Source: Thermoplasmata archaeon
Lineage (GTDB): Archaea > Thermoplasmatota > Thermoplasmata > Halarchaeoplasmatales > Halarchaeoplasmataceae
Direction of reading: 5' to 3'
Assembly: GCA_019594025.1 (NCBI GenBank)
Contig: JAFDUB010000035.1
Coordinates: forward strand, 1 to 14,537
DNA: 14,537 nt
Shown here: positions 6,126 to 13,541 of the stretch, in pieces
Position numbering within the stretch: position 1 is the stretch's first letter
How the letters are laid out: every line of letters starts with the position of its first letter
Notes under the pieces: generated by a model
What the model saw: the letters and a program-made list of their open reading frames with translations, nothing else
Told to the model about the DNA's origin: nothing
Databases searched by the model: none
Program-made: the position numbers and the translations under genes

Positions 6126-6247
6126 TTTCAAACTTTCTCGCTTCACTTAAAAGTTATGAAAACGCCAAAGAAACAAAGTTTCTTCTTACTTATTAAATTC
6201 TCATGAATATCCGAATTGTAAAAAGCGCCGAGGGGGAGATTCGAACT
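6126..6247. repeat. Direct repeat copy B: flank plus tRNA-Ser 3' end
   Basis: Partner of 5861-5980, about 90% identical. This copy includes the intact 3' end of the working tRNA-Ser gene (6226-6247) and the 100 bases downstream of it. Centre-to-centre spacing is 265 bp. Confidence 0.88.
6221..6225 (-). terminator. Oligo-T terminator of tRNA-Ser
   Basis: On the minus strand the discriminator G is followed at once by CTTTTT. This is a standard archaeal T-run terminator. It also shows that the 3' CCA is not encoded. Confidence 0.65.
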
Positions 6248-6361
6248 CCCGTGGCGGGGGTCCGCCACCGGCTTGCTTGACGCGAGGATAGCCCGTGAGG
6301 ACTATCCACATTTTAGCGGCTCTCAAGGCCGGCGCCGTAGTCCAGACTTAGCTACCTCGGC
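6226..6361 (-). tRNA. trnS-UGA: tRNA-Ser(UGA) with intron
   Basis: Folds by hand as a class II tRNA. The acceptor stem GCCGAGG/CCTCGGC is perfect with discriminator G73. There is a short D-arm (GCU pairing with GGC), anticodon stem CCGGC/GCCGG, a long variable arm TGGCGG-ACCC-CCGCCA, and T-arm GGGAG-TTCGAAT-CTCCC. Exon 1 is 6322-6361 (40 nt) and exon 2 is 6226-6273 (48 nt). After removing the 48-nt intron the 88-nt product has anticodon loop CTTGAGA, anticodon TGA, decoding UCA by strict pairing. Long variable arm and G73 are serine identity features and fit the SerRS encoded nearby. CCA is not encoded. Confidence 0.93.
6274..6321 (-). other. tRNA intron (48 nt) with bulge-helix-bulge splice sites
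   Basis: Inserted at the canonical 37/38 site. A bulge-helix-bulge can be drawn: outer helix CCGGC/GCCGG (anticodon stem), central 4-bp helix CTTG/CAAG, and 3-nt bulges AGA and CAA, cut after the second base of each. The intron contains a 9-bp hairpin, GGATAGTCC/GGGCTATCC, with loop TCAC. This is the substrate form for the archaeal tRNA splicing endonuclease. Confidence 0.88.
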
Positions 6362-6386
6362 AGAGTAAACACGTTTCACAAACGAC

Positions 6387-6396
6387 AAGTATAACT
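6387..6396 (-). promoter_or_regulatory. TATA box for tRNA-Ser
   Basis: The minus strand reads AGTTATACTT, centred about 30 nt before the tRNA 5' end at 6361. It is separated by a single base from the TATA box of the divergent radical SAM gene. Confidence 0.6.
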
Positions 6397-6397
6397 G

Positions 6398-6407
6398 TAT
6401 TTAATAT
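6398..6407 (+). promoter_or_regulatory. TATA box for the first radical SAM gene
   Basis: TATTTAATAT centred about 25 nt before TTG 6427, so a start at or next to that codon is expected. It lies back-to-back with the tRNA-Ser box (6387-6396), so the two promoters probably compete or are bound alternately. Confidence 0.55.
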
Positions 6408-6426
6408 CTTTGGCAGGAACAGAACC

Positions 6427-7779
6427 TTGGAAACTATCCTAAACTTCAAATACTGGAATACAAGTTCTCTATTGATGGCCGTAATCGATAAAAAGGTACT
6501 CATCACTACCGCTTATAGGGATGAGAACGCTTATTATGAATATTGGGGCAGCAATGTTGTAGGTAGGGTTAGATATACATACGATAAAAAAAATTCAAAC
6601 GGATTAAGGTTTCTTAAGGAGAACATCCCCCATATAGATATTCTAGAATTCCCCTCTTATGAAGAGTATAAACGGGCACTGAAAAAGGATTATGATATCG
6701 TCGGTTTTTCTTTTTTTACTTACGAAGTCCCAAAGATAATTGAGATGGTCAAGGATGCCAGGAAAGAAGGGATTGATGAGATATGGGCGGGAAATTATGG
6801 TAGCATGACTTATGGCATTGATGACCATTTTGACAAAATATTTACAGGATACGCTGAAAAACAGGTGGCAGATGAGCTGGATTTTGAAATAAAAGAATTA
6901 AAACATCCGATGATAGTTGATTATATTGGTACTCCGTGGGGCATAAAGGGGTTTCCACTTGGAATACTTTTCACGAATAGAGGTTGCACACAGAAATGCA
7001 AGTTTTGTCAAACTCCCGTCTTTTGCCCCGAACCATCTAAATTGCCTTTATCATCCATAGAAGAGGTTATAAAAAACTACAAAGAAGCGGGTGTCGAAGA
7101 ACTGGTTATAGAAGACGAGAATTTTGGCATTTGGAAAAAACATACTAATAGAGTTATTGATTTATTGGATAGATACGATATGGGCTGGCACCCCATGACC
7201 CGAGTGGACATCTTAGATAAAAACCTTGAAGATTGGTATGAAAGGGGCTTTTCTGGGACTTTGATAGGTATAGAAAGTCTGCAGCAGTCTACCCTTGATA
7301 ACATCGATAAAATGATCGACGTTGAACAAACTTTAGATCTTCTTAAAAGGTTAGAAGAAAAAAAATCGTTCGTGATAGGTTATTATATGGTAGGATTCGA
7401 AGACGATACAGTTCCTTTGATAAAGGAAAGCATAAGTCATCTTAATCAATATTCCATAGATCTACTTCAAGTATGTGTTATCACTCCATTTCCGAGAACT
7501 CCGTTATGGGAGGAGATATCTGAGAAGTACGGTATAATCGAGGATGACTGGAGTAAATGGGATACCAAACACCTTGTTTGGGATCATCCTAACATTAGTC
7601 AAAAGGAGATGGAAGATGCACTGAATTGGGCTTTCAAAAAAGCTTATCCAATAAGAAAATTTTTCAAATCTCCTTTGAAATATTATAAGCGACGACAGAT
7701 TAGATATGGATATCTGAAGACCAATTTAAAATTCGTAAAGTATTTTATAACATCCAATATTGGAATAAAGACAGGCTAG
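6427..7779 (+). CDS. Radical SAM protein with B12-binding-like N-domain
   Basis: 450 residues from TTG 6427. Residues about 20-150 resemble a cobalamin-binding Rossmann domain (KKVLITTA, DYDIVGFSFFTYE, IDEIWAGNYG, FDKIFTGYAEK), but the base-off B12 motif DxHxxG is not evident. The radical SAM core follows, with the [4Fe-4S] ligands Cys187, Cys191 and Cys194 in CTQKCKFC (CX3CX2C). Later core strands include VEELVIEDENFG, MTRVDIL, GTLIGIES and GYYMVGFEDDT. Such enzymes perform methylations or C-C bond chemistry on lipids, cofactors and other substrates. The start is uncertain: TTG 6427 fits the TATA box, while ATG 6475 would give 434 residues. The gene is followed 46 bp later by a second radical SAM gene. 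The family is clear but the substrate is unknown. Confidence 0.88.
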   Translation: METILNFKYWNTSSLLMAVIDKKVLITTAYRDENAYYEYWGSNVVGRVRYTYDKKNSNGLRFLKENIPHIDILEFPSYEEYKRALKKDYDIVGFSFFTYEVPKIIEMVKDARKEGIDEIWAGNYGSMTYGIDDHFDKIFTGYAEKQVADELDFEIKELKHPMIVDYIGTPWGIKGFPLGILFTNRGCTQKCKFCQTPVFCPEPSKLPLSSIEEVIKNYKEAGVEELVIEDENFGIWKKHTNRVIDLLDRYDMGWHPMTRVDILDKNLEDWYERGFSGTLIGIESLQQSTLDNIDKMIDVEQTLDLLKRLEEKKSFVIGYYMVGFEDDTVPLIKESISHLNQYSIDLLQVCVITPFPRTPLWEEISEKYGIIEDDWSKWDTKHLVWDHPNISQKEMEDALNWAFKKAYPIRKFFKSPLKYYKRRQIRYGYLKTNLKFVKYFITSNIGIKTG

Positions 7780-7796
7780 TCTCGGGACAAAACATG

Positions 7797-7804
7797 TAAA
7801 TACT
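7797..7804 (+). promoter_or_regulatory. TATA box for the second radical SAM gene
   Basis: TAAATACT centred about 26 nt before ATG 7826, again giving a leaderless arrangement. It suggests that the second radical SAM gene can be transcribed independently of the first. Confidence 0.5.
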
Positions 7805-7825
7805 AATGTTCATTTGTTTTATTGA

Positions 7826-8752
7826 ATGCGTCCTGGCAGGTTTAAACCTTATTACTTATATCGATTCCTTCGTTGGAAAATAGGTGATAGAAGTCCCTTA
7901 ACCGCTGTTGCAAAGATAACGAACAAGTGTAATCTTCAATGTGATCATTGCCCATGGTGGAAGAGGGATATAGAAGATGCAAATACTCAGGAATGGTTTA
8001 CGGCATTGGAATTGGCAAGAAAAAGAGGCGTTATACAGCTTATAATTGAAGGTGGTGAACCAACACTGAGAGAGGACCTAGAAGTTTTGATTAATCGGGC
8101 AAAGGCTCTAGGTATGTTAGTCATGGTCATAACCAATGGAACAGTTGATCTAGCAAAGTTTCATCCAGATAGTTACTGGATATCGGTTGAGGGGGTCGGT
8201 GAAACACATGATAAAAATAGGAAAGAAGGTGTCTTCGATAGGTTAGTCGACAATCTAAACAAAAATAGAGATGTTAACAAAACAACATGCGTGACCTTGC
8301 ATAAATACAACGTTTCAGAAATCGAAGATATAGCCTCCTTTTTTTCACCTTTGACTAATGGTATTTGGTTCAATTTTATGTATCCTTACGAGGGTTCAAA
8401 AGATATAGCCCTTTCACCACCTGAACAAAAACAGGTTGCTGAAAAAATAATACGATTGAAAAGAACGGAGAAGTATGATATCATAAATTCTTATTCGTAT
8501 CTTAGATCAGTCGGTAAGAGCATGGATAAAAAAAGAAAGCATTGTCCATCTTTTTTAACATTACTAATAGATGTTGATACTACGATGCGTCAAGGTTGTA
8601 CTGTGGAGCAGATAGAAGATTGTAAATGCGAGCTGTGCAACGCCGGGTGTTATGGTGAACTAGCTCAGGCGATGAAACTCAAACCTGATGCCATAAACTT
8701 CCTTAAGAGAACTATGGGTTTAGACTCACATAAGCTTTTTTGGTTAAATTAA
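7826..8752 (+). CDS. HpnH-like radical SAM protein with C-terminal cysteine cluster
   Basis: 308 residues. The [4Fe-4S] ligands Cys35, Cys39 and Cys42 (CNLQCDHC, CX3CX2C) are followed by the SAM-binding LIIEGGEPTLRED (72-84), MVITNGT (100-106) and YWISVEGVGETHD (117-129). The C-terminal part carries Cys240, Cys258, Cys266, Cys268, Cys271 and Cys275 (CKCELCNAGC), which could hold an auxiliary iron-sulphur cluster. The overall pattern resembles HpnH-type radical SAM proteins, which join adenosyl groups to hopanoid precursors; this likeness is from memory and the substrate is not known. ATG 7826 has no SD and lies behind a TATA box. The neighbours, another radical SAM gene and a UbiA prenyltransferase, point to isoprenoid-lipid or quinone-like chemistry. 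Confidence 0.87.
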   Translation: MRPGRFKPYYLYRFLRWKIGDRSPLTAVAKITNKCNLQCDHCPWWKRDIEDANTQEWFTALELARKRGVIQLIIEGGEPTLREDLEVLINRAKALGMLVMVITNGTVDLAKFHPDSYWISVEGVGETHDKNRKEGVFDRLVDNLNKNRDVNKTTCVTLHKYNVSEIEDIASFFSPLTNGIWFNFMYPYEGSKDIALSPPEQKQVAEKIIRLKRTEKYDIINSYSYLRSVGKSMDKKRKHCPSFLTLLIDVDTTMRQGCTVEQIEDCKCELCNAGCYGELAQAMKLKPDAINFLKRTMGLDSHKLFWLN

Positions 8753-8918
8753 TATCTCGTACTCCCTCTTCGTTAGTCCTTTGAGATTCTGACGCGGTGC
8801 CTTTTTCATTGCTATCATATCCCCTTATAGTTACTTGTAATTTACCGTCGTGCTGTATCACGAGGGCTCTGCCTGAGTGAGTTGAGGAATATTTTCTTCC
8901 TCTGCATCCTCTCCCCAA
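8712..8918 (-). CDS. Small hypothetical protein (uncertain)
   Basis: A 68-codon frame from TTG 8918 on the minus strand. The central part (SGRALVIQHDGKLQVTIRGYDS) reads like a real beta-hairpin, and arginine is coded almost only by AGA/AGG, as in the surrounding genes. It fills the otherwise empty space between the second radical SAM gene, whose 3' end it overlaps by 41 bp in convergent orientation, and the UbiA gene. A TATA-like AGTAATTATC (8946-8955, minus) lies about 30 nt upstream. There is no ATG, no SD next to the TTG and no recognised family. It may be a genuine small protein, a remnant or chance. Confidence 0.33.
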   Translation of the reverse strand: MGRGCRGRKYSSTHSGRALVIQHDGKLQVTIRGYDSNEKGTASESQRTNEEGVRDINLTKKAYVSLNP

Positions 8919-8971
8919 GTAAAATAGTCTTAGCCCTCAAAACAGGATAATTACTGAGTTTTAAGGCTGTG

Positions 8972-10519
8972 TTATATATACTCAATATATCTCAAAAGTA
9001 CAAAAACCAAGACCATAAAATACAACATAAAGATTTGTCTATGTTTTTCATAAGCATAGAATATCCACCCTGCGATTAAAGAGGCAGGGACGATGACAAG
9101 GAAATCAATCGGTTGATGAATCAATGATAGTGGACTTAAAAATAACAGAATTATCAATACTGTTACGATATTCTTTCCCTTTTCCAAGCCGTAAATCGTA
9201 TAAATGCTCTTGACACCGGATTTTTTATCTCCTTCATAGTCTGGGAGGGCGTTAATGTACGGTGCAATCGAGAGGACGATAAAAATTATCAGAGATATCG
9301 AAAATACATCAACAAAGATGGGAATATGTCGGAAGGCAGAAATTATTCCCAGTTGTATTGAAATCTTCCATATTAGAAACGAATACACTCCGAAGAGGAA
9401 GGCTACAACACTTGCATACCCCACACACACATACCCATAAATTCTTTCTTTCAATCTTACCGGAGGGATTGAATACATTATTGCCGCGATCATAAATGTG
9501 AAATTCAAAAGCATCAATGGAAGACCGAATAACAAACTAATGTACAATGAACCCATAGCGAAAGCTATTGCCAGATTCCAATAATTTTGCAAACTTATTT
9601 TTTTTCTGACAAGAGGTCTCTTGGGATGCACCAAACGATCGATATCTCTATCATATATATCGTTGAGCATGGTGGTGAACTGCCAGGTAAAAACCATACA
9701 TATGGGTGCGAGTAAGATAAAAGGAATGTTCAATATGTCTAAGAAATTCTGCCCATAGTTGTCCATCTGGGACAAGATCACGAACCCGATCACGGTCATA
9801 ACCATAAAGTGTAGGGTACGAAAGGGTTTGATACTAGAAAATAGAGCTAACAGAATTTTTTTCTTAAAAATGAAAAGAGTTAACAACATGGTCAAAACCA
9901 ATTCAAAAAGCAAGAAACAAAATAAAAAATTAACGTGTAAATAGTACACCAGGTTGTCACCACATATTCTATCGAAGAGAGGTAAGCTCATCTGTGAGTA
10001 TAATAGCAGATAAGCTGACAGTGAAAAAACCAAGAAAAGAACACTTCGGAGTGTGTTTTTGAAAACTGATGTGTTCTGATCCTTGAAGATTTTTACCGCG
10101 AAGCCCAATACGATAGGGTAAATTATTATTAGTCCGATGTTGGTATCGGTTCGAAATAAGAGAATGTTTAACATATCATTTAATCCAACTATGTTTAACG
10201 CGGAGATTGTTCCACCGACACCAAAGGTAATTATCGGCGATAGTACGAAGAGCCAGAATATCGATGAAACATGCCGTACGGAGTCTCTGAGGGATTTGTC
10301 GATTGAAAAAATACAAAATATGAGAACGAATGTGGCAAAAAGAATTGTTAGAACTAGAGTGTTAATTAAAAAATAAACATGAGAAATATTTATGCTAGTT
10401 TCTAACATCCATTTTAAAACATGTTCAATTATGCTTATGAGTATTATGTATGTCGCAATAAAAACTGACAAACATCTACCGAATTTTCCACGAAAGAAGT
10501 CCGATGTCGAATACTTCAT
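8972..10519 (-). CDS. UbiA-family prenyltransferase with long N-terminal membrane domain
   Basis: A 515-residue integral membrane protein. The UbiA domain spans about residues 230-515 and has both aspartate-rich motifs: NDIYDRDID (286-294, Asp287/Asp290/Asp294) and DYEGDKKSG (427-435, Asp427/Asp431). These bind Mg-prenyl diphosphate. Between and after them lie several hydrophobic helices. UbiA enzymes are usually about 280-320 residues. Here an extra N-terminal region of ~230 residues contains about six predicted membrane helices (around 15-35, 47-72, 86-110, 126-145, 157-175 and 195-218) and has no family I recognise. ATG 10519 follows a TATA box within the end of pheT. The gene faces the radical SAM pair. 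The prenyl acceptor is unknown; archaeol, quinone-like and novel acceptors are all possible. Confidence 0.88.
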   Translation of the reverse strand: MKYSTSDFFRGKFGRCLSVFIATYIILISIIEHVLKWMLETSINISHVYFLINTLVLTILFATFVLIFCIFSIDKSLRDSVRHVSSIFWLFVLSPIITFGVGGTISALNIVGLNDMLNILLFRTDTNIGLIIIYPIVLGFAVKIFKDQNTSVFKNTLRSVLFLVFSLSAYLLLYSQMSLPLFDRICGDNLVYYLHVNFLFCFLLFELVLTMLLTLFIFKKKILLALFSSIKPFRTLHFMVMTVIGFVILSQMDNYGQNFLDILNIPFILLAPICMVFTWQFTTMLNDIYDRDIDRLVHPKRPLVRKKISLQNYWNLAIAFAMGSLYISLLFGLPLMLLNFTFMIAAIMYSIPPVRLKERIYGYVCVGYASVVAFLFGVYSFLIWKISIQLGIISAFRHIPIFVDVFSISLIIFIVLSIAPYINALPDYEGDKKSGVKSIYTIYGLEKGKNIVTVLIILLFLSPLSLIHQPIDFLVIVPASLIAGWIFYAYEKHRQIFMLYFMVLVFVLLRYIEYI

Positions 10520-10540
10520 CGATATAAGATTAATTTGTAC

Positions 10541-10550
10541 TTAATAAATT
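10541..10550 (-). promoter_or_regulatory. TATA box for the UbiA gene
   Basis: The minus strand reads AATTTATTAA, centred about 27 nt before ATG 10519. It overlaps the stop codon of pheT (10549-10551), so the UbiA gene has its own promoter despite lying just downstream of pheT. Confidence 0.55.
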
Positions 10551-12204
10551 ATTCCCTGTGCTGAATCCATGCTTTCTCCTCGATCATCCATAAATAAAGT
10601 TCAAAGGCGGCTACAGGTTGTTCCAACTCGAAGTTGTTAAGCACTTTAGGATGCACTTCACCAAAGAAACCGGTTTCGTTCCCCTCGACGATCACAGAAG
10701 CACACCTTCCTTCGATAAAAGAGGGATGTTTTCTTTCATGGATTACGAAGTCGAGGCCCATACTCCTGATCAAACCGTCAACAAGTGATTTCATTTTAGT
10801 GAATCCCGCGTCCGGACCTAATATTACTCCCGCAGCATGCGTTTTCTGTTTGTATCGATCGACCACGTCACCTACCTCGAACAGCTTTTGAGGAAGGGGG
10901 TTTTTCCGATTATCTTTTAGATTACTTAGCAACGAGGGCAGAAGCCAGACGCGTAAACAGGAACTCTCTTCGCTCACAGGATTCTCTATTTCCACAAAGT
11001 TGTCCGGTCTTTCAAGCTCCAGGTGATCGAATTCTTTGAAAGGGCTGCTGAGGGTGAAGTTTATTACCTCGTTGAATCCGTAGCCGATCATGATTTCGGA
11101 AAAGACCTCTTCGATCTTCTTAGATGACAGAGGTCTACCGAAGGTTGGTTCGATAGGTAATTCGCCTGTGAATTTGTCATAGTCGTAGGCTATCGCTATA
11201 TCCTCGATCACGTCCCACGGATGTATTATGTCGTGCCGATATATAGGATATAGGAGTATCATAGTGTCTTCCTTAGTTTCTTTGACCTCATAGCGCATCT
11301 TCTCAAGGAGGTTCTTTATCTCTTCTACTGATAGATCGATCCCGAGTAGTTTTCTAGATTCGCTAATCGAGATATCGATTTCCGAGGGAGAAAGGTTGGG
11401 GTAAATCCGCTCTTTTTTACCATATTTTACCGTGGTTCTATAGATGTCGGCCCCTCTCTCTGCAAACATTGTGCACAGAATGTTCAAACTCTGCTCGAGA
11501 GCTTTGGGATCGGTCCCCGTCATGTCTATGAACAGTCTGGAGGAACCAGTGTTAACCTCGGTCAGCTTTCCGTTGATAACCGGTGGAAAGGAGAGTACGT
11601 TTTCCTCTGAATCGACGATTAGCGGGTATTTTTCTGCCCCTTCAAGTAGATGTGCGTATTCTTTCCCTTTTTCATGCTTTTCCAATATCTCTTTTAGGGT
11701 CATCTCTCTTGTATGGCCTAAAGGAACAAAAGACGTGGTTGGTGGGGTAACTCCTCTATACACGAAAGGAGGCTTAACCGTGGAAAGATCATGCACCCCG
11801 ATTGCAACCTTTTCCCGTCCTCTTCCCTGGGTGAGATGAAGCTTTTCCTGCACATTCATCAGTGATTTGAGTATACTATCGTCTAGATCCACGTTCTCCA
11901 CTATTGCGGTAACTATGTATGGTCTTACTTCCTGTACGCTGAGTTCTACTTCAGTGGACACATCAGAATTTTTCACATGATATGATGGAAGACCGGTTTC
12001 GATAAGATTGAACCCTCGAACCGCCCTAGCGATACCTTCCACGGATAACATGTCACATCGGTTGGGATACACTTCCAACCATAGTTCATCCCCCCTTTGT
12101 TTCTCAATCTCCACGGCTATTTTCGGCAGTACGCTCAACAATTCTTCAGGTTCGGTCCTCGATAGCCGGGAAAGTTCGTCCATGCTGACCGTTATTACAG
12201 GCAT
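10549..12204 (-). CDS. pheT: Phenylalanyl-tRNA synthetase beta chain
   Basis: The beta subunit of the (alpha-beta)2 enzyme that charges tRNA-Phe. The 551 residues fit the archaeal short beta chain (about 540-560, without the bacterial N-terminal tRNA-binding extension). Recognisable segments are the start MPVITVSMDELSRL, LEVYPNRCDMLSVEGIARA, GVHDLSTVKPPF, the B5-type region ISESRKLLGIDLSVEEI, YRHDIIHPWDVIEDIAIAYD, and NPVSEESSCLRVWLLPSLL followed by FEVGDVV. The start is ATG 12204: the conserved N-terminus begins there and a TATA box is centred about 26 nt upstream, so the longer in-frame start at 12309 is rejected. The alpha-subunit gene (pheS) is not in the window. The gene is divergent from scpB, with 88 bp between the start codons. 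Confidence 0.96.
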   Translation of the reverse strand: MPVITVSMDELSRLSRTEPEELLSVLPKIAVEIEKQRGDELWLEVYPNRCDMLSVEGIARAVRGFNLIETGLPSYHVKNSDVSTEVELSVQEVRPYIVTAIVENVDLDDSILKSLMNVQEKLHLTQGRGREKVAIGVHDLSTVKPPFVYRGVTPPTTSFVPLGHTREMTLKEILEKHEKGKEYAHLLEGAEKYPLIVDSEENVLSFPPVINGKLTEVNTGSSRLFIDMTGTDPKALEQSLNILCTMFAERGADIYRTTVKYGKKERIYPNLSPSEIDISISESRKLLGIDLSVEEIKNLLEKMRYEVKETKEDTMILLYPIYRHDIIHPWDVIEDIAIAYDYDKFTGELPIEPTFGRPLSSKKIEEVFSEIMIGYGFNEVINFTLSSPFKEFDHLELERPDNFVEIENPVSEESSCLRVWLLPSLLSNLKDNRKNPLPQKLFEVGDVVDRYKQKTHAAGVILGPDAGFTKMKSLVDGLIRSMGLDFVIHERKHPSFIEGRCASVIVEGNETGFFGEVHPKVLNNFELEQPVAAFELYLWMIEEKAWIQHRE

Positions 12205-12223
12205 GAGTTGAAGTATCGATAGG

Positions 12224-12233
12224 ATACATATAT
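12224..12233 (-). promoter_or_regulatory. TATA box for pheT
   Basis: The minus strand reads ATATATGTAT, centred about 25 nt before ATG 12204, within the divergent pheT/scpB spacer. No SD precedes the ATG, so leaderless translation is predicted. Confidence 0.6.
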
Positions 12234-12258
12234 TTCTTTGGTTTAAACCGTGCGTTAC

Positions 12259-12268
12259 ATTATTATAC
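12259..12268 (+). promoter_or_regulatory. TATA box for scpB
   Basis: ATTATTATAC centred about 29 nt before ATG 12293. It rules out the upstream in-frame ATG at 12272, which lies only a few bases after the box. Confidence 0.6.
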
Positions 12269-12292
12269 GTTATGTCTTTATTCTCATTGATA

Positions 12293-12823
12293 ATGGCAAA
12301 TTCAGACAATAGCTACCGGGAAGATGTCGAGTTGATAGTGGAATCCGTACTTTTCTCCGCCGGACGCCCTCTTTCTATACCTGAACTAGAGGAAATGACG
12401 GGAATAGGGCGCTCGGATTTGAGGAAGGCGATGAAGAAATTGAAACGCATGTACGGGAACAGAAAATCTGCCATTGAAATTAAGAAGATCGGCACTAGTT
12501 ACTCCATGCAGTTATCCTCTGGATATGTATCCTATGGTGTACAGGTGCAGGAGGCTGAGATGGAAAAAGACCTACTCAAGACGGCCGCGCTGATAGCCTA
12601 TTATCAACCGGTACGGCAGAGTGATCTCAAAAAGAAACTCGGTGAAAAAGTATATCGGCACGTAGACGAACTGAAGGACAAAGGATTGATACTGGTGGAA
12701 AGAGACGGAAGAACGTACTCCATCCGCACCAGCCCTAAATTCCAGGAATACTTTGGTCTCGAGGCCGGTGATAGAGAGGAATTAAAGAGACTGATGGCGG
12801 AAAAAGTAGGACTAGATGAATGA
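12293..12823 (+). CDS. scpB: Segregation and condensation protein B
   Basis: 176-residue ScpB, a kleisin-associated subunit that works with ScpA and SMC in chromosome condensation and segregation. Two winged-helix units are visible. The first is about residues 10-75 (VELIVESVLFSAGRPLSIPE, then MTGIGRSDLRKAMKKLKRMY). The second is about 90-160 (LLKTAALIAYYQPVRQSDLK, KKLGEKVYRHVDELKDKGL, VERDGRTYSIRTSPKFQEYF). Length is typical. No scpA or smc gene is in the window. ATG 12293 is at the expected distance from its TATA box and has no SD. The gene ends 3 bp from the convergent trmJ-like gene. Confidence 0.92.
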   Translation: MANSDNSYREDVELIVESVLFSAGRPLSIPELEEMTGIGRSDLRKAMKKLKRMYGNRKSAIEIKKIGTSYSMQLSSGYVSYGVQVQEAEMEKDLLKTAALIAYYQPVRQSDLKKKLGEKVYRHVDELKDKGLILVERDGRTYSIRTSPKFQEYFGLEAGDREELKRLMAEKVGLDE

Positions 12824-12826
12824 TTT

Positions 12827-13531
12827 CTATTCCTTAAATTTACTATCGATGCGGGAAAGAACACCCATGATTCGATGGTAATCCCAGGGCGTAGTACTTG
12901 CTCTGCCCAGTATTCTTCTAAATGTGATGGTGGTCTTCTCTTTTTTGTGTTCGGGATAATCGATGTCGTCTAAAATTGATTTAAATAGTGCCATTACCCT
13001 TTCTTTCTCGTTCTCTCCAATATAATCCCCGGTCTTATCTGTATGAGTGAACCCTTTAATATACAATGTATATAGTATAACACATACTGCGTGTGAGAGG
13101 TTCAAGACAGGATATTCGGGAGAGGTGGGTATCGTAACAAGTCGGTCGCACAAAGCAAGTTCCTCATTGTACAACCCTGTATCTTCCCTACCAAACATTA
13201 TACCGATTTTACCGGGAAATTGTAAGATATCCCGGGCGAAGGGAATAGGATTTTCGCCCCTTCGGAGAGATTCTTTTTCCTTTTCTGTATCAATCCCCGT
13301 TGTACCAACCAACATATCGAATTCAGTTATTGTACTTTCTAAATCGGCATAGGTCTTTGCGGATTCAAGTACGTCATACGCATGTTTTGCCCTGGAAAAA
13401 GCTTCATCGTCTAACTGTGGTGGTTCGACTAACACTAGATCATAAAATCCAAAATTTTTCATCACCCGTGAAACTGCGCCGATGTTACCGGTATACTTAG
13501 GCTGGACCAAGACTATTGAAATGCTTGCCAT
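12827..13531 (-). CDS. trmJ: SPOUT RNA 2'-O-methyltransferase, TrmJ-like
   Basis: A 234-residue SpoU/TrmH-family methyltransferase. Motif 1 is TGNIGAVSRVMKNFGF (14-29). Motif 2 is GIMFGREDTGLYNEEL (110-124) and motif 3 is IPTSPEYPVLNLSHAV (134-149), the trefoil-knot SAM-binding region. The NLSHAV form and the length fit TrmJ, which methylates the ribose of nucleotide 32 in tRNA; archaeal TrmJ prefers C32. Another SPOUT target such as rRNA cannot be excluded from motifs alone. ATG 13531 lies behind a TATA box (13551-13560). It converges on scpB with a 3-bp gap. A role in tRNA modification fits the tRNA-charging genes in the window. Confidence 0.9.
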   Translation of the reverse strand: MASISIVLVQPKYTGNIGAVSRVMKNFGFYDLVLVEPPQLDDEAFSRAKHAYDVLESAKTYADLESTITEFDMLVGTTGIDTEKEKESLRRGENPIPFARDILQFPGKIGIMFGREDTGLYNEELALCDRLVTIPTSPEYPVLNLSHAVCVILYTLYIKGFTHTDKTGDYIGENEKERVMALFKSILDDIDYPEHKKEKTTITFRRILGRASTTPWDYHRIMGVLSRIDSKFKE

Positions 13532-13541
13532 GTGTTCTCAA

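Larger units (their letters stand above)
5775..6225. other. Protein-free spacer with tRNA-derived repeats and hairpins
   Basis: About 450 bases between the cyanophycinase promoter and the tRNA-Ser gene. No convincing protein gene is seen; the longest frame (5863-6087, minus) translates hairpins and repeats. Contents from left to right: a 7-bp hairpin TTTGATT/AATCAAA (5829-5848), direct repeat copy A (5861-5980), a hairpin-rich segment (5979-6120), and direct repeat copy B, which abuts the tRNA 3' end. Both copies contain a small AAGAAAC/GTTTCTT hairpin. Confidence 0.8.

Noticed and set aside
12205..12309. 35-residue N-terminal extension of PheT from 12309
   Set aside because: It reads back across both the pheT and scpB promoters. 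The family N-terminus begins at ATG 12204.
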